Shown in pieces: positions 42,492 to 54,600 of a stretch of DNA of 64,000 nucleotides. This DNA is from Strix aluco (taxonomy: Eukaryota; Chordata; Aves; Strigiformes; Strigidae). Under the pieces are notes generated by a model that saw only the letters and a program-made list of their open reading frames with translations, was not told where the DNA came from and made no database searches. The position numbers were made by a program, and so were the translations under genes. Position 1 is the stretch's first letter. Each line of letters opens with the position of its first letter. Where the stretch lies: positions 106,766,610-106,830,609 of the forward strand of contig NC_133934.1 of assembly GCF_031877795.1 (NCBI RefSeq), given 5' to 3'.

Positions 42492-43665
42492 GCGAGCTAT
42501 TGAATTTGGGCTCATAGCTCCCCTGTACAAAGTACACATGCTTCAAGCACTTGGAGGGATAGAGGTTGGAAGGGGTAAGCTTTCTTCCAAGTGGGAAATT
42601 CAGCCAATTTCCTTCAGAAGAGTATATTCACAAAGACTGTCACAATGTTCACATATCTCAGTCCACACAGACTGACTAAGCAAATCCTTTGATTTTCAGG
42701 AGAATCTAATGCCTTGGGATCTGAGAGGACTGGGGAAAAAAAGAATCTGAATAGATGTTTGCTCGCTGTGTAAAACAAATTGATTGATTTCAGGTCTGAT
42801 CCAAATGAGTGTCCATCCTCATCGAAAGTCCACCACAACAACTGACTTTCATAGAATCTCTCACTGACAGTTGCGCTTCAGCATCAAAATTAATGGGCTT
42901 CATAAAAGTAGGATATGGTATGACAAGCAAATACAGTCCTAAATAGAAATTACATCGCTTTTCAAAGTCTGTAATCTCTACGGATAGCAGCAGATGGTGC
43001 TGTCCTCCTTGCTGGAAGGCAAGGCAAGCACTTGAGCATTGCTGAGCTAAATAACACTTTGCACTACCAGCTTCACTGTGTTTCTTATCTGCTGTGCAGA
43101 TTTTCGGGTAATTGGGTGAGACTCTGCTGTAGATGTGGATTCAGATGAACTTAAGCAAAAGCATGGGCTGTTAGCTCACATCAAACAGTGCTGCTGTGCT
43201 TCACAGCTAGTGATGCTCACACTAGCGTGCTTTGCAGTTTTTAACAGACATTAGGTACTCAAATGTGTCCTTATTCAAACAGATGGGAATTCAGAGAAGA
43301 CCAACTAAAATGATCAGAGATCTGGGGGAGAGGACTGTCTCTGGATTAGACAGCCTAGCCAAGCAGTGGCTTCTGGGATGAGGACCAAATAACCAAATGC
43401 AATTATCAGAAGAAACAAGTTTACTACTGAGTTCGTTTCAAGGTAGGGGGAGAAGGAGGTATAACTGAGAAGAATGGGATTAACCTGAACAAAAGCATTT
43501 TTTTTCTGACAGTAGAGTGGCTGCACAAGGAGTTAAGGACTCATATATTTCAGTGACAGGCTGAGTAAAGGCAGGGTAACAGATGGAAGAATAAGGTGAA
43601 AGCTGGAAGCGGGTATCAGTGGCTGTTTCATGATTATGCCCATGTTTTATCTCTGCTTCTCTTAG

Positions 43666-43773
43666 AACTATATGAAAGAGCACAACTTATGACTCTGGGA
43701 CTTCTTTAGGAATATTGACAGGGATGGAAACATGAAGATCCCTGTGGCAGGCTTCTGGAGAGCCATGATGCAG
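43666..43773 (+). pseudogene. LRRC74A: LRRC74A C-terminal exon with in-frame TGA
   Basis: After acceptor ttctcttag it reads NYMKEHNL, TGA at 43690-43692, then LWDFFRNIDRDGNMKIPVAG and FWRAMMQ. This aligns to human SYADQHKIVLMDFFKSL. NIDRDGNMKI resembles an EF-hand loop without the final Glu. The donor is GTGTGC. Confidence 0.8.
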
Positions 43774-44381
43774 GTGTGCCTCTGAAAGCACAGCCAGGAT
43801 GCTCTTCTGGCAGGGTACTGCTCTAGAGAAACCCCTCTGCTGCAGCACAGCCACCAGCCAGCCTTGCTGGTGACACTGCTCAGGCTAAAAGGCTAAATCG
43901 CAAGAGTTGAGCCCTGAATGTGACCAACAGAAATGCTATGACATCCAAGAAATACTGCAGTTGGCACCAGTGATAATGGATCAATTTTAGAATATCACAG
44001 AGGTCTGCTGTTTGTATAGGATATACAGGATCTTGATAGATACTTACATTTCACTGCTATGGGAAAGTGAAAAACAGGCATTGCCTCTACACACTGAGCA
44101 GACAGTTCTCTTCCTGCCAAAACCACCATGGTGCTTGGGATCAGTAGCAATGGTCTGCCAGCCATGATGCTCTTTTACAAAATAATGCAAAAAAAAATCT
44201 TATTTTTGTGCTAAAAGAGTGAAAATGCCTCCCCATCACCACTCTGGATTTTTTCCATCCCTTTCTCCATGCACCAGGCCATCTGCTCACCTATTAAAAG
44301 ACGGCCAGGCCCCAGTCTGATATGGATGATTTCTCTGCTTAAAAATACCCAGGTTTGCTAGCATTTGTGTTCTCCTCTTAG

Positions 44382-44467
44382 CAACCAAACATCCCACTGG
44401 ATCAAGTCCAAACTGGGGAACTAGTGCGCAAGCTAGACCAGAATCAGACTGGGGTTGTGGACTCCAG
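44382..44467 (+). CDS. LRRC74A: LRRC74A penultimate exon
   Basis: It encodes QPNIPLDQVQTGELVRKLDQ and NQTGVVDS, parallel to human [20 protein letters not shown]. The acceptor is ttctcctcttag and the donor is GTGAGT. It lies downstream of both stops. The final short exon is not identified. Confidence 0.8.
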
Positions 44468-46741
44468 GTGAGTGACTCCACTTACTGTCCTGGCTTGTCC
44501 TTCTTTTTTAATTTGGCTCAACACCAAATAAACATCACCTTATTCACCTTAAGAGGTGAAGGGACATATGTTTTTGGCCAGTCCGTTACCTACCTAAGTA
44601 AAAGGTAGATGAAAAAACACCTCGTATGCTTAGAAGTTCTGTTGAGTCAAACTAGAAGTCAGTCTTATATTTCTGTTTGATAAACTTGCTCTGAGAATGC
44701 AAGGATCTCAGAGCTGAATGGCATTTTCATTCATTCTCATAAGCCTGTGTGAGAAGCATCAGCTCTACACCGTCCTCCCCCTGAAGCCAGGGTAAGATTT
44801 GCAAAGACAGCGTATCTGTGCCTTCAGACCTTTTCTTCCATCCTCAGGGACTCTCAGTTTTTTTTCTTCCCTCAGATCCCTCTTCTTAGGAGACCTAGTT
44901 TTCCCTGGAAACCCACTTTCAAACTACAGAACTTTTCATTCTCTTGAAAGTGCTTCTTCCTTAGTGCCTGTAGCAATCATGTCCAAGTTCTGAGAGCCTG
45001 AGCAGTCAGCAGCAAACTCCTCAGAGGTTGTCAGTCGCTGCAGGCTAAACCGCTTGTCATTGGACCCAAAATTCCCCCTAGATTTTCAGTCAGTTCTGAC
45101 ATGTGACTCATCAGCTGAAAGCCCTATTAATCATGCCCAAATATTCCCATCCCTCAGCACATACTGATGGGTTTAAATATATACTGTAGTCTAGTTTTAA
45201 AGCTAGAAGCAATGGGTCAATTTTGCAAATCTCTTCCCTCTTAGCCTCCTAATGTTTTCAGAGAAGTGAATTACTTTGTTAGGTCCAGTCTTTACTTCTT
45301 CACATACATTGGTGCTGTACTAAAAACATCCACGCTCAGATGCTAGATGGGCCTTAGACTGGTTAATCTTGAATCAGAGGTTACATGGGGTTCCCATGTA
45401 CTTTAGGCACGAATCACAGAACTGTGGTTAAGTAGCAAGCAGATTAGGAACTGTTGAAACCCAATAGCTGGCAAAGACTTCATCTGGTGCCATTAATGCA
45501 TCTGAGTTGTTGTGTAGGAAAAAATAGATGTATCTACTCCTTATCTGGCTTCTTAATTCATTTTAGCACTGTAGCACGCGTGGAGGTGGTAATATTCACC
45601 TTGTACACAAGAGTGAGAAGAGTTGTGACCTTTGCTGTCCTTACTGTTCCCACCTTGGGCTGTTTCCTCAAGATCCTCTCAGCAGCTTTAAGATACCTGT
45701 CAGGGAAGGTTCAGTGTACTACATTAATACTGGTTGACCTCCTTCCTTTCAATCAGTCACTTAAAAGAACAGAAGCTCGCACAAAAACCTGTGGAAGGGA
45801 AAATCGAGGAGCATGAAAAGGAAGAGCCATAAAAATGAAGCAAGGAGGCAGGTCAAACAATAAAAGATTGTATGAGAAACACTGGAAGAAAGCTCAGAGT
45901 GGCCCTGGGCTTGGGGAGGCCCAACACTGGGGATTCTGACAGTCCAAGTTACTGAATGTAGAAATAAAGTTGATGTTCCACTACACAGCAGGTCCCTATA
46001 CACTCTGATCCTTTGGTTAAGGAAAGATTAGTTCTTTGGACCTGGTTACCAAATCTGTCTTACCCTGTATGCTGACAATGCTGAATTTATTTACAAAGAC
46101 TGAGACAAAAAGTGGGAATTGGGAAACTAAGACACTCATATATTGTTACCATTCCCTTTTGAGGGAGAGCACATGTCCTGCAGACACACCCTACCAGACT
46201 TAGCAGTTCTGACACAGGGACCTTTACAAGAGGAGAAAAATTAAATTAATGAGAAACTAGTCTCATGTTGCTTAAAAACTTATGGGTAATGGGAATTTTA
46301 TTTAATATGTCCATGGGAAAAAAATATGCTAGAAGTATGGAAGCCGTAACAATTTTAAATGGCTTAGATACTGAACTGCTTTTTTAAAACCAGCATTTTA
46401 AAAAATATATTTCAACAACTCTTAAGAAGGAATGAAAGCCTTGCCTACGTGAATATTTATAAATAAATAGAATTTAGAAAATGTCAACATGTACAGATGA
46501 GCAGATCCACAGGAAGTACATTTTGCCATGTCAGCAACTGCCAACATAGACTATACACCAAGAACCTTGGAGAACTGGGAAATGTTGGCCACTTTGGGAA
46601 GGCCAGCCTTCAGTGGAAAGGAAAAGAAGCAGCTAGTTACCATCTGCTAAGTGTCTAACCCACTTGGAAAAAAATCTTTGAATTAGAGTTCAGGTGGCTC
46701 CAGTGCCTCAGCAGAGGTCAGCATGACTGTTGACATGGTGG

Positions 46742-46789
46742 CATTGGTATGACTGCTCATTGGTATGACTGCTCATTGGTATGACTGCT
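46742..46789. repeat. 16-base tandem repeat, three exact copies
   Basis: The unit cattggtatgactgct occurs at 46742-46757, 46758-46773 and 46774-46789 with no mismatch. Confidence 0.95.
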
Positions 46790-49783
46790 GATCTTCAGGA
46801 GGCTTTAACCCATTCCTGCAGCAGGTCTGTGTCCTCTGATGCCTGTGACTCTTCCAGAATTTACTTGCAATTGTGCTCCTTCACATACTGAATATGTGGG
46901 TTTTGAGATGAAGAATCAGAGCAGCAGAGCAGAGAGCATTTGAGATGTTGGGTAGTTTGCACCTGCAGGGGTACAACACTTGAGGGGGTTTCTGTTTTCT
47001 GTTCCTTTCCTAATCATGCCTAAAATGTAATTAGGTTTTCTTGACTGTTCCTAAGCACCGAGGTGTGTTTTCATAGCAGCGTACACCAAATCTGCCAGAC
47101 CTCACATCTGAACAGTAGGGCTCGGGGAGGGTGGGGGAGCAGTCCGTGCCCATCACTGCGCAACTTGCTGACTCCCAGGACAGACCTGCTAACACACGGC
47201 TCCCAAGCAGGGGAAGGTCGCTTCTACAGCCCAGGGCTCAGCCAAGGCCCGCAGCAGCTCCTGAGACTACTGCTGGCCAGCGCTGCCCGTGTGGGCCCAG
47301 GGCCACAGCACGCCATGACCCACCACACCACACCATGCCACACCACGCAACGCCACGCCAGGACTAGCCAACTGGCTTTGCCTGGAGCCTGCTTTCAGCT
47401 TCTCTTCCAAAAACAACTTTGTTGTTTCTTCCCTGAAAAGTACTACCAGCAGGAGCGTCACTGTCACTGCGGTAAGACACTCCCCTGCCACCCTGCTCCA
47501 GGGGCTGGTGGGGTGGCGAGCAGTGGATGTGGTGCGTTTGGCCTGGGCTCCCCGCATCAGCAGTTGAGGGACTGGAGAAACCTGTCAATTGGTCCCTACC
47601 CATGTGACAACTCTGACATTGCTTGCTGGCCCGCATTTGTGATGTGTACAGAGAGGTATCACCACTGCAGGACAGTTTTAGTACCTCTTGGATCCACTAA
47701 AGTTACTGCACGTGATCCACGGACCTGAGTGTAGTTACTCATCATTTCTGGAGGAGGTGGCTGTTTAAAACAGGTCATCTGCTAGGATGTTCTTCAGTGG
47801 CTCCAAGTCTGTTGACCAAGTGTTCACCATTCACTGGCTATGCTAGTGTAAAGTATCTATGCCTCTCGCCTCAGCCCCAAGAAATCCTTTTTTGAGTCTT
47901 TTTTTAGCCTAAGAGGCATACAGTGTAAATACCAACATGTGCAGTCTGAGAATTAAGGCCAGAGAGCTGGGAACACTTAATGATTTTATATTTGCACAAA
48001 AAGAGAGTAGGGGGTTTTTTTTTGGCATGCCTGGCAACTACTGTTACCTGACAGAGAACAAGACTTACACCATCCCAGATTTTCCTCAAAAATGAGCCTC
48101 TTGGCTTATCAGCAGGCAGATGCTCTATGGTCACTTAAGCTGGATCAGGGGTGAGAAGTTTTCCACTTGTTTCCAGACTGGAAACTGTGGAAGAGAGAAC
48201 AATGGGATCCTGGGGTACCTGATGGCAGAGAATGAAGGTCATGCTTCACTGTCCCTACAGCACTGTGTTCTGCAGAAAAGGATGCACTTTGAGATGAAGA
48301 CTCCTGCACTTTGGATTGGAGGAGTAGCACATACATACCGTTAAGTATCTTTGTCTTTTCTTCCCACAGTGTCTTAGTTTGTGTTGCATATGTTACACAT
48401 GCTTCTTTATCTCATGCAGAGTGCTGTTGTGTATTAGTCACACATTACTATTCGGCTTAGGTTTGCACAGAATCGGCTGCCCAACTAAACTGATTTGTCC
48501 AATTATCACCCTTAAGATTCTAGATTAGCTACAGCCATCAAAAATCTTCTGTAAGAAAACAACATAATCAAATAGAGATGGGTACTGGCCTGAGGCAGGT
48601 GTGGCTTTTATTTACTTGAGTGTCCACTTAAACTCCAGACTCAACAATGATGTGGCAGCTAGATTGTACCTTTACACCACGAAGAACCTACAAGGAGATT
48701 GGATGGTTTCTTTCAGCTGAAGAGTTTGAGCCCAAATTTCTATTCCAGAAGGGCTTGATAAATAAAAATTATCTACTTTGCCAAACACAAAATCAAAAGA
48801 GATTAGATCTCTGGGAAAGAACTAGATGCAGCCTTCTGTCCTACTATGTGGCCAGATGCAATTAAAATACTAGCATAAAACTGGGAGTGCTAGTGAAAAT
48901 TTTAGTTCTCCAAATTCACATGCAAGCAATGTGGTGGAGGGATGTAGTTGCAGTTTGTATTGTTGCAGAGTCTCTCTGAGCACTCTCAGATCAATAAAGC
49001 TTTTTTAAGCTTGGTGGCAGCATTCATCCCCTTGCTGGGAATTCAGGGATAAACTGTGGTAGATACTGAGTAAGGGCGGTCGGGGAGTGCAACATGAATT
49101 GCTCTGCTGATCCTGCACCTGTGAAATGGTGCAGAAGGAAATGGTTTGGCCAGCATAAATTAAGGCAGCTCTGAGACTCATCTAACATACCTCAGGAATT
49201 CAGCCTGCCAGCACAAAATTAGACAGTGCATAAAGCTGGCTAAACATAATCTCTGTATCTTCAGTGACTTGTGAGAGTGACACAGCCGAGTGACATTCTC
49301 AGATCTCTTCAATATTAGAAAGAAAATAACACTGTTTAAGTAACATGTTTTCAAAACACAGCATACACACCAGAGTATTTAATGTGTTAGCTAGTTTAGA
49401 TGAACCTTTGGATCTCTTGCAGGGGAAATGATCTTTTTGTTGTGGATCTCATCCAGCAGAATGAGACCCAATTCAGACTGATTTCCTAGGAGCCACCACA
49501 ACACTTAGGACAACATAACACTGCATTAAAAAGGACATCACTAGTCAGAATCTCTGGAAATCTCAGAGTAAGTATAAAGACTAACACTACATGCCAAACT
49601 ATCTCAGCTTGTTCACATTGAAGATCTTTGATCTGTCTAGCTGAACTGGCCTAAAGGTTTTTGGCTTTACTTTCAAAGGAGAAATCTCATGGGCTGCCGA
49701 AGTGGGTACACTGATATTAGTTTTCATCTTTTAAACTTGCATCAATTGTTCTTTGTTCCAGTGGCCTCCCATCCATATAATGA

Positions 49784-49825
49784 GTATATCAAAAGGTGTT
49801 CAGTGTATATCAAAAGGTGTTCAGT
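49784..49825. repeat. 21-base tandem duplication
   Basis: A 21-base unit beginning gtatatcaaaaggtg is repeated exactly twice (49784-49804 and 49805-49825); a third, partial gtatatatcagt follows. Confidence 0.92.
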
Positions 49826-51123
49826 ATATATCAGTGTACATACACCTTATGCAAAGGGGCATTCTGCAGCCGTGCACAAAATCAAGCCTCATGGGACTGG
49901 GAGTATCCCATGCACCATGTACGCAGTCCAACTGAGATGCTTAAGTCCCCTGTCCATTCATTCACTGAGTAAAACCTCACCTGGATCTGTCACAGTAATG
50001 ATATAGAATCTGAAGAGATGATGGAGTGAAAGTTTGCAAGGACAAAATTTATTTTTTCAGCATGAGGCAGTGGATTCTGGTCAGCTGACTGATGCTAATG
50101 GTTTTTACAAGACACTGGAAAAGATCAAGATCATAGTGGACATCTCCATTCTTGAAAATGTATGTTATAGTTGTTCTTTACTTCTTATGTGGGTAACTCC
50201 TTATCTGTCAACAATACCGAAGCTATTCCATAGTTTCTTAATCCAGAGAGCCCAGCCAAAGGACTGAATTTGGCCCACCAGAAGAATGCAATCAACCCAT
50301 AGTTCATTCCTTGCCACCCTCTTTCTTGCAGGCTGCTGAGATGGCAACCAGACACTTGCCACAGGCTGGACAGATTGCTCTGGTAGCCTTCTCTGTTCCA
50401 GACACCTCATGAGAACCTTAGTTCCTCCACTGACATGCTATTTGCTGTGCATGTCTCAAGGGACAAATATGCTAGCTTTCACAGCCTCATGGAAAGGAGG
50501 TATCTGATCATGTGTCCTGCCATATAACCTTATTCACAGGATCCTCCTTCCAGGAAACTGAGTATGTGCATTCCCTGATGGTCTATGTTTGCATTTGGGG
50601 ACATAGGATAAAGTGGTCATATGATGGAGAAGGTCTTCCATAAGGGACTGAGACCAGATCCAATCCCCATAAGGGAAGGTCAAGCCATTTCAATCCTCTT
50701 TGCCAGCAGCTTCTCCCTACCCCATCTTTGTGGAGCTGGTATGGGAGCCAATTACACTGGGTACGTGTGCTGAGAAGTCCAAGCAGGGCAGGTAGAATCA
50801 GCGGCTTACCGCCGTTGTACGACTTACAGCACAGCTACCAGCCCTCCCCTTGGGTCACCGTGAGGGCACTGATGTGTCCATGCACCGTGCACTGGCTTCT
50901 CTCAGTGTGCCAGTGTCTGATGAGAACCTACACCTCAGCAGCAGGAGCAAGAAACCTGCTTCTCCATCCTGGAGCTGCACCTTTGCCTGCTTTTCCTCCC
51001 TCTCCACCTAGCAGAGGGCGCTCCGCTCTCAGAAGTGGGGCCGCAGCACATTCCTGGGATGGAGCTTAACCACTGGAAGGAAAAAGTCCTGCACACACAC
51101 AGACATACATACACACCCTAGGA

Positions 51124-51150
51124 GACACACACACACACACAAAAAAAAAA
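51124..51150. repeat. (AC)n followed by A10
   Basis: An AC dinucleotide run of about 17 bases passes directly into ten A residues; a less regular CA-rich stretch precedes it from about 51092. Confidence 0.9.
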
Positions 51151-51169
51151 CCCAAGCTCAAAACAAACT

Positions 51170-51430
51170 GCGCGCTGAGACAAGGTTTGTTGAAACCCTT
51201 GAAAATCCAGCCAGGCACGGGGCTGGTGAGGCGGGGGGGTGCGGGCGGCCCAGGCTGGCAGGCACGGCCTGACCTCTGCAAGGCTGCCCCCGCCAAAGGG
51301 CACCTCTCCCGCCCCGGCCTCCCCGGGATCGCCGGGCGGTCTGGTCCCGCTGCCACATTATTGTGCAGCGCGGTGGAAAAGCCACAATGCGAGCTGCTCT
51401 CTGGGGGGGTGGAGACAGACACAGGCGGAG
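51170..51430. promoter_or_regulatory. GC-rich, moderately CpG-rich patch in intergenic DNA
   Basis: About 260 bases with many CpG (cccgccccggcctccccggg, tcgccgggcgg, gtgcagcgcggtgg) amid AT-rich sequence. It is smaller than the ANGEL1 island. It could be an orphan CpG island, an enhancer or a non-coding RNA promoter; nothing else supports transcription. Confidence 0.4.
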
Positions 51431-51502
51431 TCAGGGCTCAAATTCTTGAACCTTTCACATCCTTTCTGTAATTTGAAACATATTTGTTCCCATTCCAGAA
51501 GC

Positions 51503-51588
51503 TTTTTTTTTTTTTTTTTTTTAAATTCCTTCCTTCAGGCTGTGGAAATACGTTCAGAGAAGAAAAAAAAAAAAAAAAAAAAAAAAAA
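51503..51588. repeat. Facing T20 and A26 homopolymers
   Basis: T20 at 51503-51522 and A26 at 51563-51588 are 40 bases apart and complementary, so the DNA or RNA could fold into a long A/T stem. A GA-rich tract (aaagaaagaaaagaaagg and following) extends the right side to about 51620. Confidence 0.9.
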
Positions 51589-51619
51589 GAGCGAGAAAGA
51601 AAGAAAAGAAAGGAAGGAA

Positions 51620-54600
51620 AAAAGCAAGCCCACTACTTATCAGAGACTCCAAAACAAAACAGTGAAACGTGAGAGCGTGGCCCTCCCCAGCACAACTGCT
51701 TGCAGGCTCAGATTTCCCTTCAGAGGGGTCATGGCTGCTGCAGTCACGGGTTTGGAACGCAGCTGGTCCTGCCTGCAACAAGGCAAAAAAATCTCGACTC
51801 TTCTCCAAATGGCATTTACCTCCTTTTCCTTCGCATGCTCCTGGTGTTCAGAGTGGAGGAAGCCATTTGCAAAAGCTTGGGGCACTGCTTTGTTCCCTTA
51901 CAGATCCTGGTCATTTTCAGTGGATAATTCCCCTTCCCCACTCCCAGCCCCTTCCACCCACACTTCCAGTTGGCCTGGAAGGGAAGGGACATCTGCATGT
52001 CCCTCCTGTGCACTTCAAGTCACACACCTATAAGCACTCCAATTTACCTCCTTCCACAAGGCTGTCAGGTAGACAGTTCCTATGTTTAGTGTGGGGTGTA
52101 GAGATGAAAACTGGCTAATGTGCACTGTGAAAGATTTTGAATGTCCCTAATCCCCAAAAGACATGGAGCAGCACGGAGTGTTCTCTTGCATCAGCCAGGC
52201 CATTGCTATCCACTCCTGTTCCCCTGGGTAAACCACAGCAGGTGACTGTGCTGGTGCAGCAGGAACTTTTGTTTGTTTTGTGTAAGAAAGTAACACTAGC
52301 AACACTAAATGCCACCTCAGGTCATAAGTGACCTGAAGCTCTTGAGTTGCACACAAGCAGTTGCAGAGTACCTGCCTTGCCAAGCGCTGGGCCAAGCAGT
52401 GCTGGAGCAAGGCTGCTAAGTTGTCAGAAGGAGCACCTACCCCTCTCTCATCCACTCAGGGACTCACACCCTGCTCTTTCAAACCAGAAAAACAAGGATG
52501 AGGGGAGAAGCTTTCATGTTTCATTGCCATTATCATAGGTCTCAATTGTGTTAATGTGGTATCACGCTGTTTACATGTGTATGTATATGGATGGGTGTGA
52601 GCAACCCTTAAGGAAGGCCTGAGGTTTTCCAGGAGAGAGTCAAGTGGGCACATGTGCATCACCTGAAGCAGCTGGATGACTGCCTCACCAGGAGTCACCT
52701 CTGCACATGGGGGAGAAGTCATCGAGAGGAAAGGGCAATCTGTGGCCACAGTTATAGCCCTTACATGCTGTACTCCCCTGTCACTGCCACTGCTCTGTAC
52801 AGCTGGGGCAAGCTGGGGAACTTGGAGATTTCTGTTTCCTCAGGTGCAGAGCTAGTGAAGGAGGAGGAGCAGGACTCTCTGGAAGACAGAGATGGGGTGG
52901 ATACTTTTTTTTTTTTTGGAAGGGACAGTGTGACATTTCAGGGTTTCCCCATAGCCAAGTCATGCCTTTCAGCCACGTGCCCCCATGTAGAACAGCAGCT
53001 AGGTTATGCCCACCAGGGAACACCTCTCCTTAATCCAGCTCCTGGCACTACAAGTCACCACACTGATACTTTGCAGATAGGCAGGAAATGCCACAAAGCC
53101 CATGTGTGCTTAAATATTTCACATCACACAGCACATGCTATTCTGGCTGCCTGCAACACTGCAGCATTTGGGTTCCCTCCCTCTGAGGATTTAAAGCATC
53201 CTGATAGCTTAGCTGTGTTTATCCAGACACCCTCAAGACAGTCATTGTCTCTGAAGCTGGACATTTGGAGCTCACAGCATCTTTTGAATGTGGCCCTCAG
53301 ATGGGAGCTATCCTACTCAGGGCATGCCCACCATCTGTGTCCATCTTTTGCCCTCAGCGTGCTTTCCTGCTTTTTAGTCAACTGTAGCAGGGTGACTTAT
53401 CACATTTCTATCACTTTTTGCAAATAAGCCTTGGCTACAATTACAAATGCTCTGCTTTTTCTTAGGCATCGGACACTAAAGGGTTATTAGAGCTCTTTTC
53501 AGGCCCATGTTGGCATTCCCCACCCTTCTCTAGATTGTCATGCAAGCCCAGTTGGAGTTGCTATTAAATATGAGACAAGACCTCAGTTAAACATGTATTA
53601 AGTTAGTGACTTCTGGGGTGTTACCAACTTTCTAGAGATACCACATGTGACTCACTGAACTAGATGACAGAATGAATAATAAGTTGTTTCACCTGGTCAT
53701 ATTTATCAGAGCATGTTTGTCCTGCCTTTTTTACAGGGATCCCTGTCTCACAGGTAGCAAGCAGGCCAAATGAAATCTATTCCTACAGGCATTGCTCTCT
53801 GCAGTTTGTTTTTAATCTATTCCAGTTACACATACTTAATTCATGCCCTGGTTAGCTGAAATGAAACAGTTCAGTCCCCTCTGATTCAAAGATTTTTGGA
53901 GGAAGACACCTAGATTTCTTGGGGTCATTGTTTAATGGACAAACTCTGTAGATGAGACTCCCATCCTAATCCAAATGGTGTGTTAAGAAGTGATGGAGAA
54001 AAATCAGCACTTGTCAGTTTTCCAGAAAAGAAAATATCCCAGGGCATGGTCTTCCTCCCTGTCTGCTTCCCTGTACCGATCACAACTCCCAGGCACCATC
54101 TGTGGACCTCTACACAGCTCCTGATCTAAAGCAAGCAGCATGCCAAAGGTAAGTGGGCCAGAGCCTTAGTCTGTAGCTTGTCACCATTGTAATGTTGGGC
54201 ATATCTGAAGGGATATTAAGTCCTTCAAAAAGGTAGCTGAAAATTCTCCTTACACAGGGAAATCTCTGTGAGATGCTAGCTAAGAGGCATCCTACCCATC
54301 TGGCCACACTGCAGAGACAGGTAGCATTTGGGCCACAGTCCAAGAGCTCCCTAGCTGTTCAAATTGGGGACCTTTGTATCTTCAAGACTGAAGGAAAGTA
54401 AGAGAAGCTCTTACCTGTCTTTTCCCAGATCCTAGTCTTAGGGGATGTGGCTGGGATAGACATGCCAATAGCTGCAGGCAGATAGAAACCTTCTGTTTTA
54501 TGCATATCAGCTTGTACCCAATGGCCTGTTACATACTAGGCTGGTTATTCATTGCTGAAGTGAGTTGGAGGAAGGGGATAGGACAGCAAGAGAAAACAGC

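Larger units (their letters stand above)
44468..51060. other. Intergenic DNA downstream of LRRC74A
   Basis: No supported gene. It includes the 16-base and 21-base tandem repeats listed separately and a degenerate CCACACC-rich stretch at about 47310-47360. Confidence 0.45.

Noticed and set aside
47063-47728. 221-codon open frame with a His/Thr-rich middle
   Set aside because: The middle is a degenerate CCACACC-type repeat and no domain or splice context is seen.
50034-50160. Stretch reading AVDSGQLTDANGFYKTL, considered as a last EF-hand-like LRRC74A exon
   Set aside because: No AG acceptor in the right phase at a sensible border, and the similarity to an EF-hand loop is weak.
51239-52033. 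264-codon open frame
   Set aside because: It runs through T20 (Phe) and A26 (Lys) homopolymers and a GC-rich patch; it is an artefact of composition.
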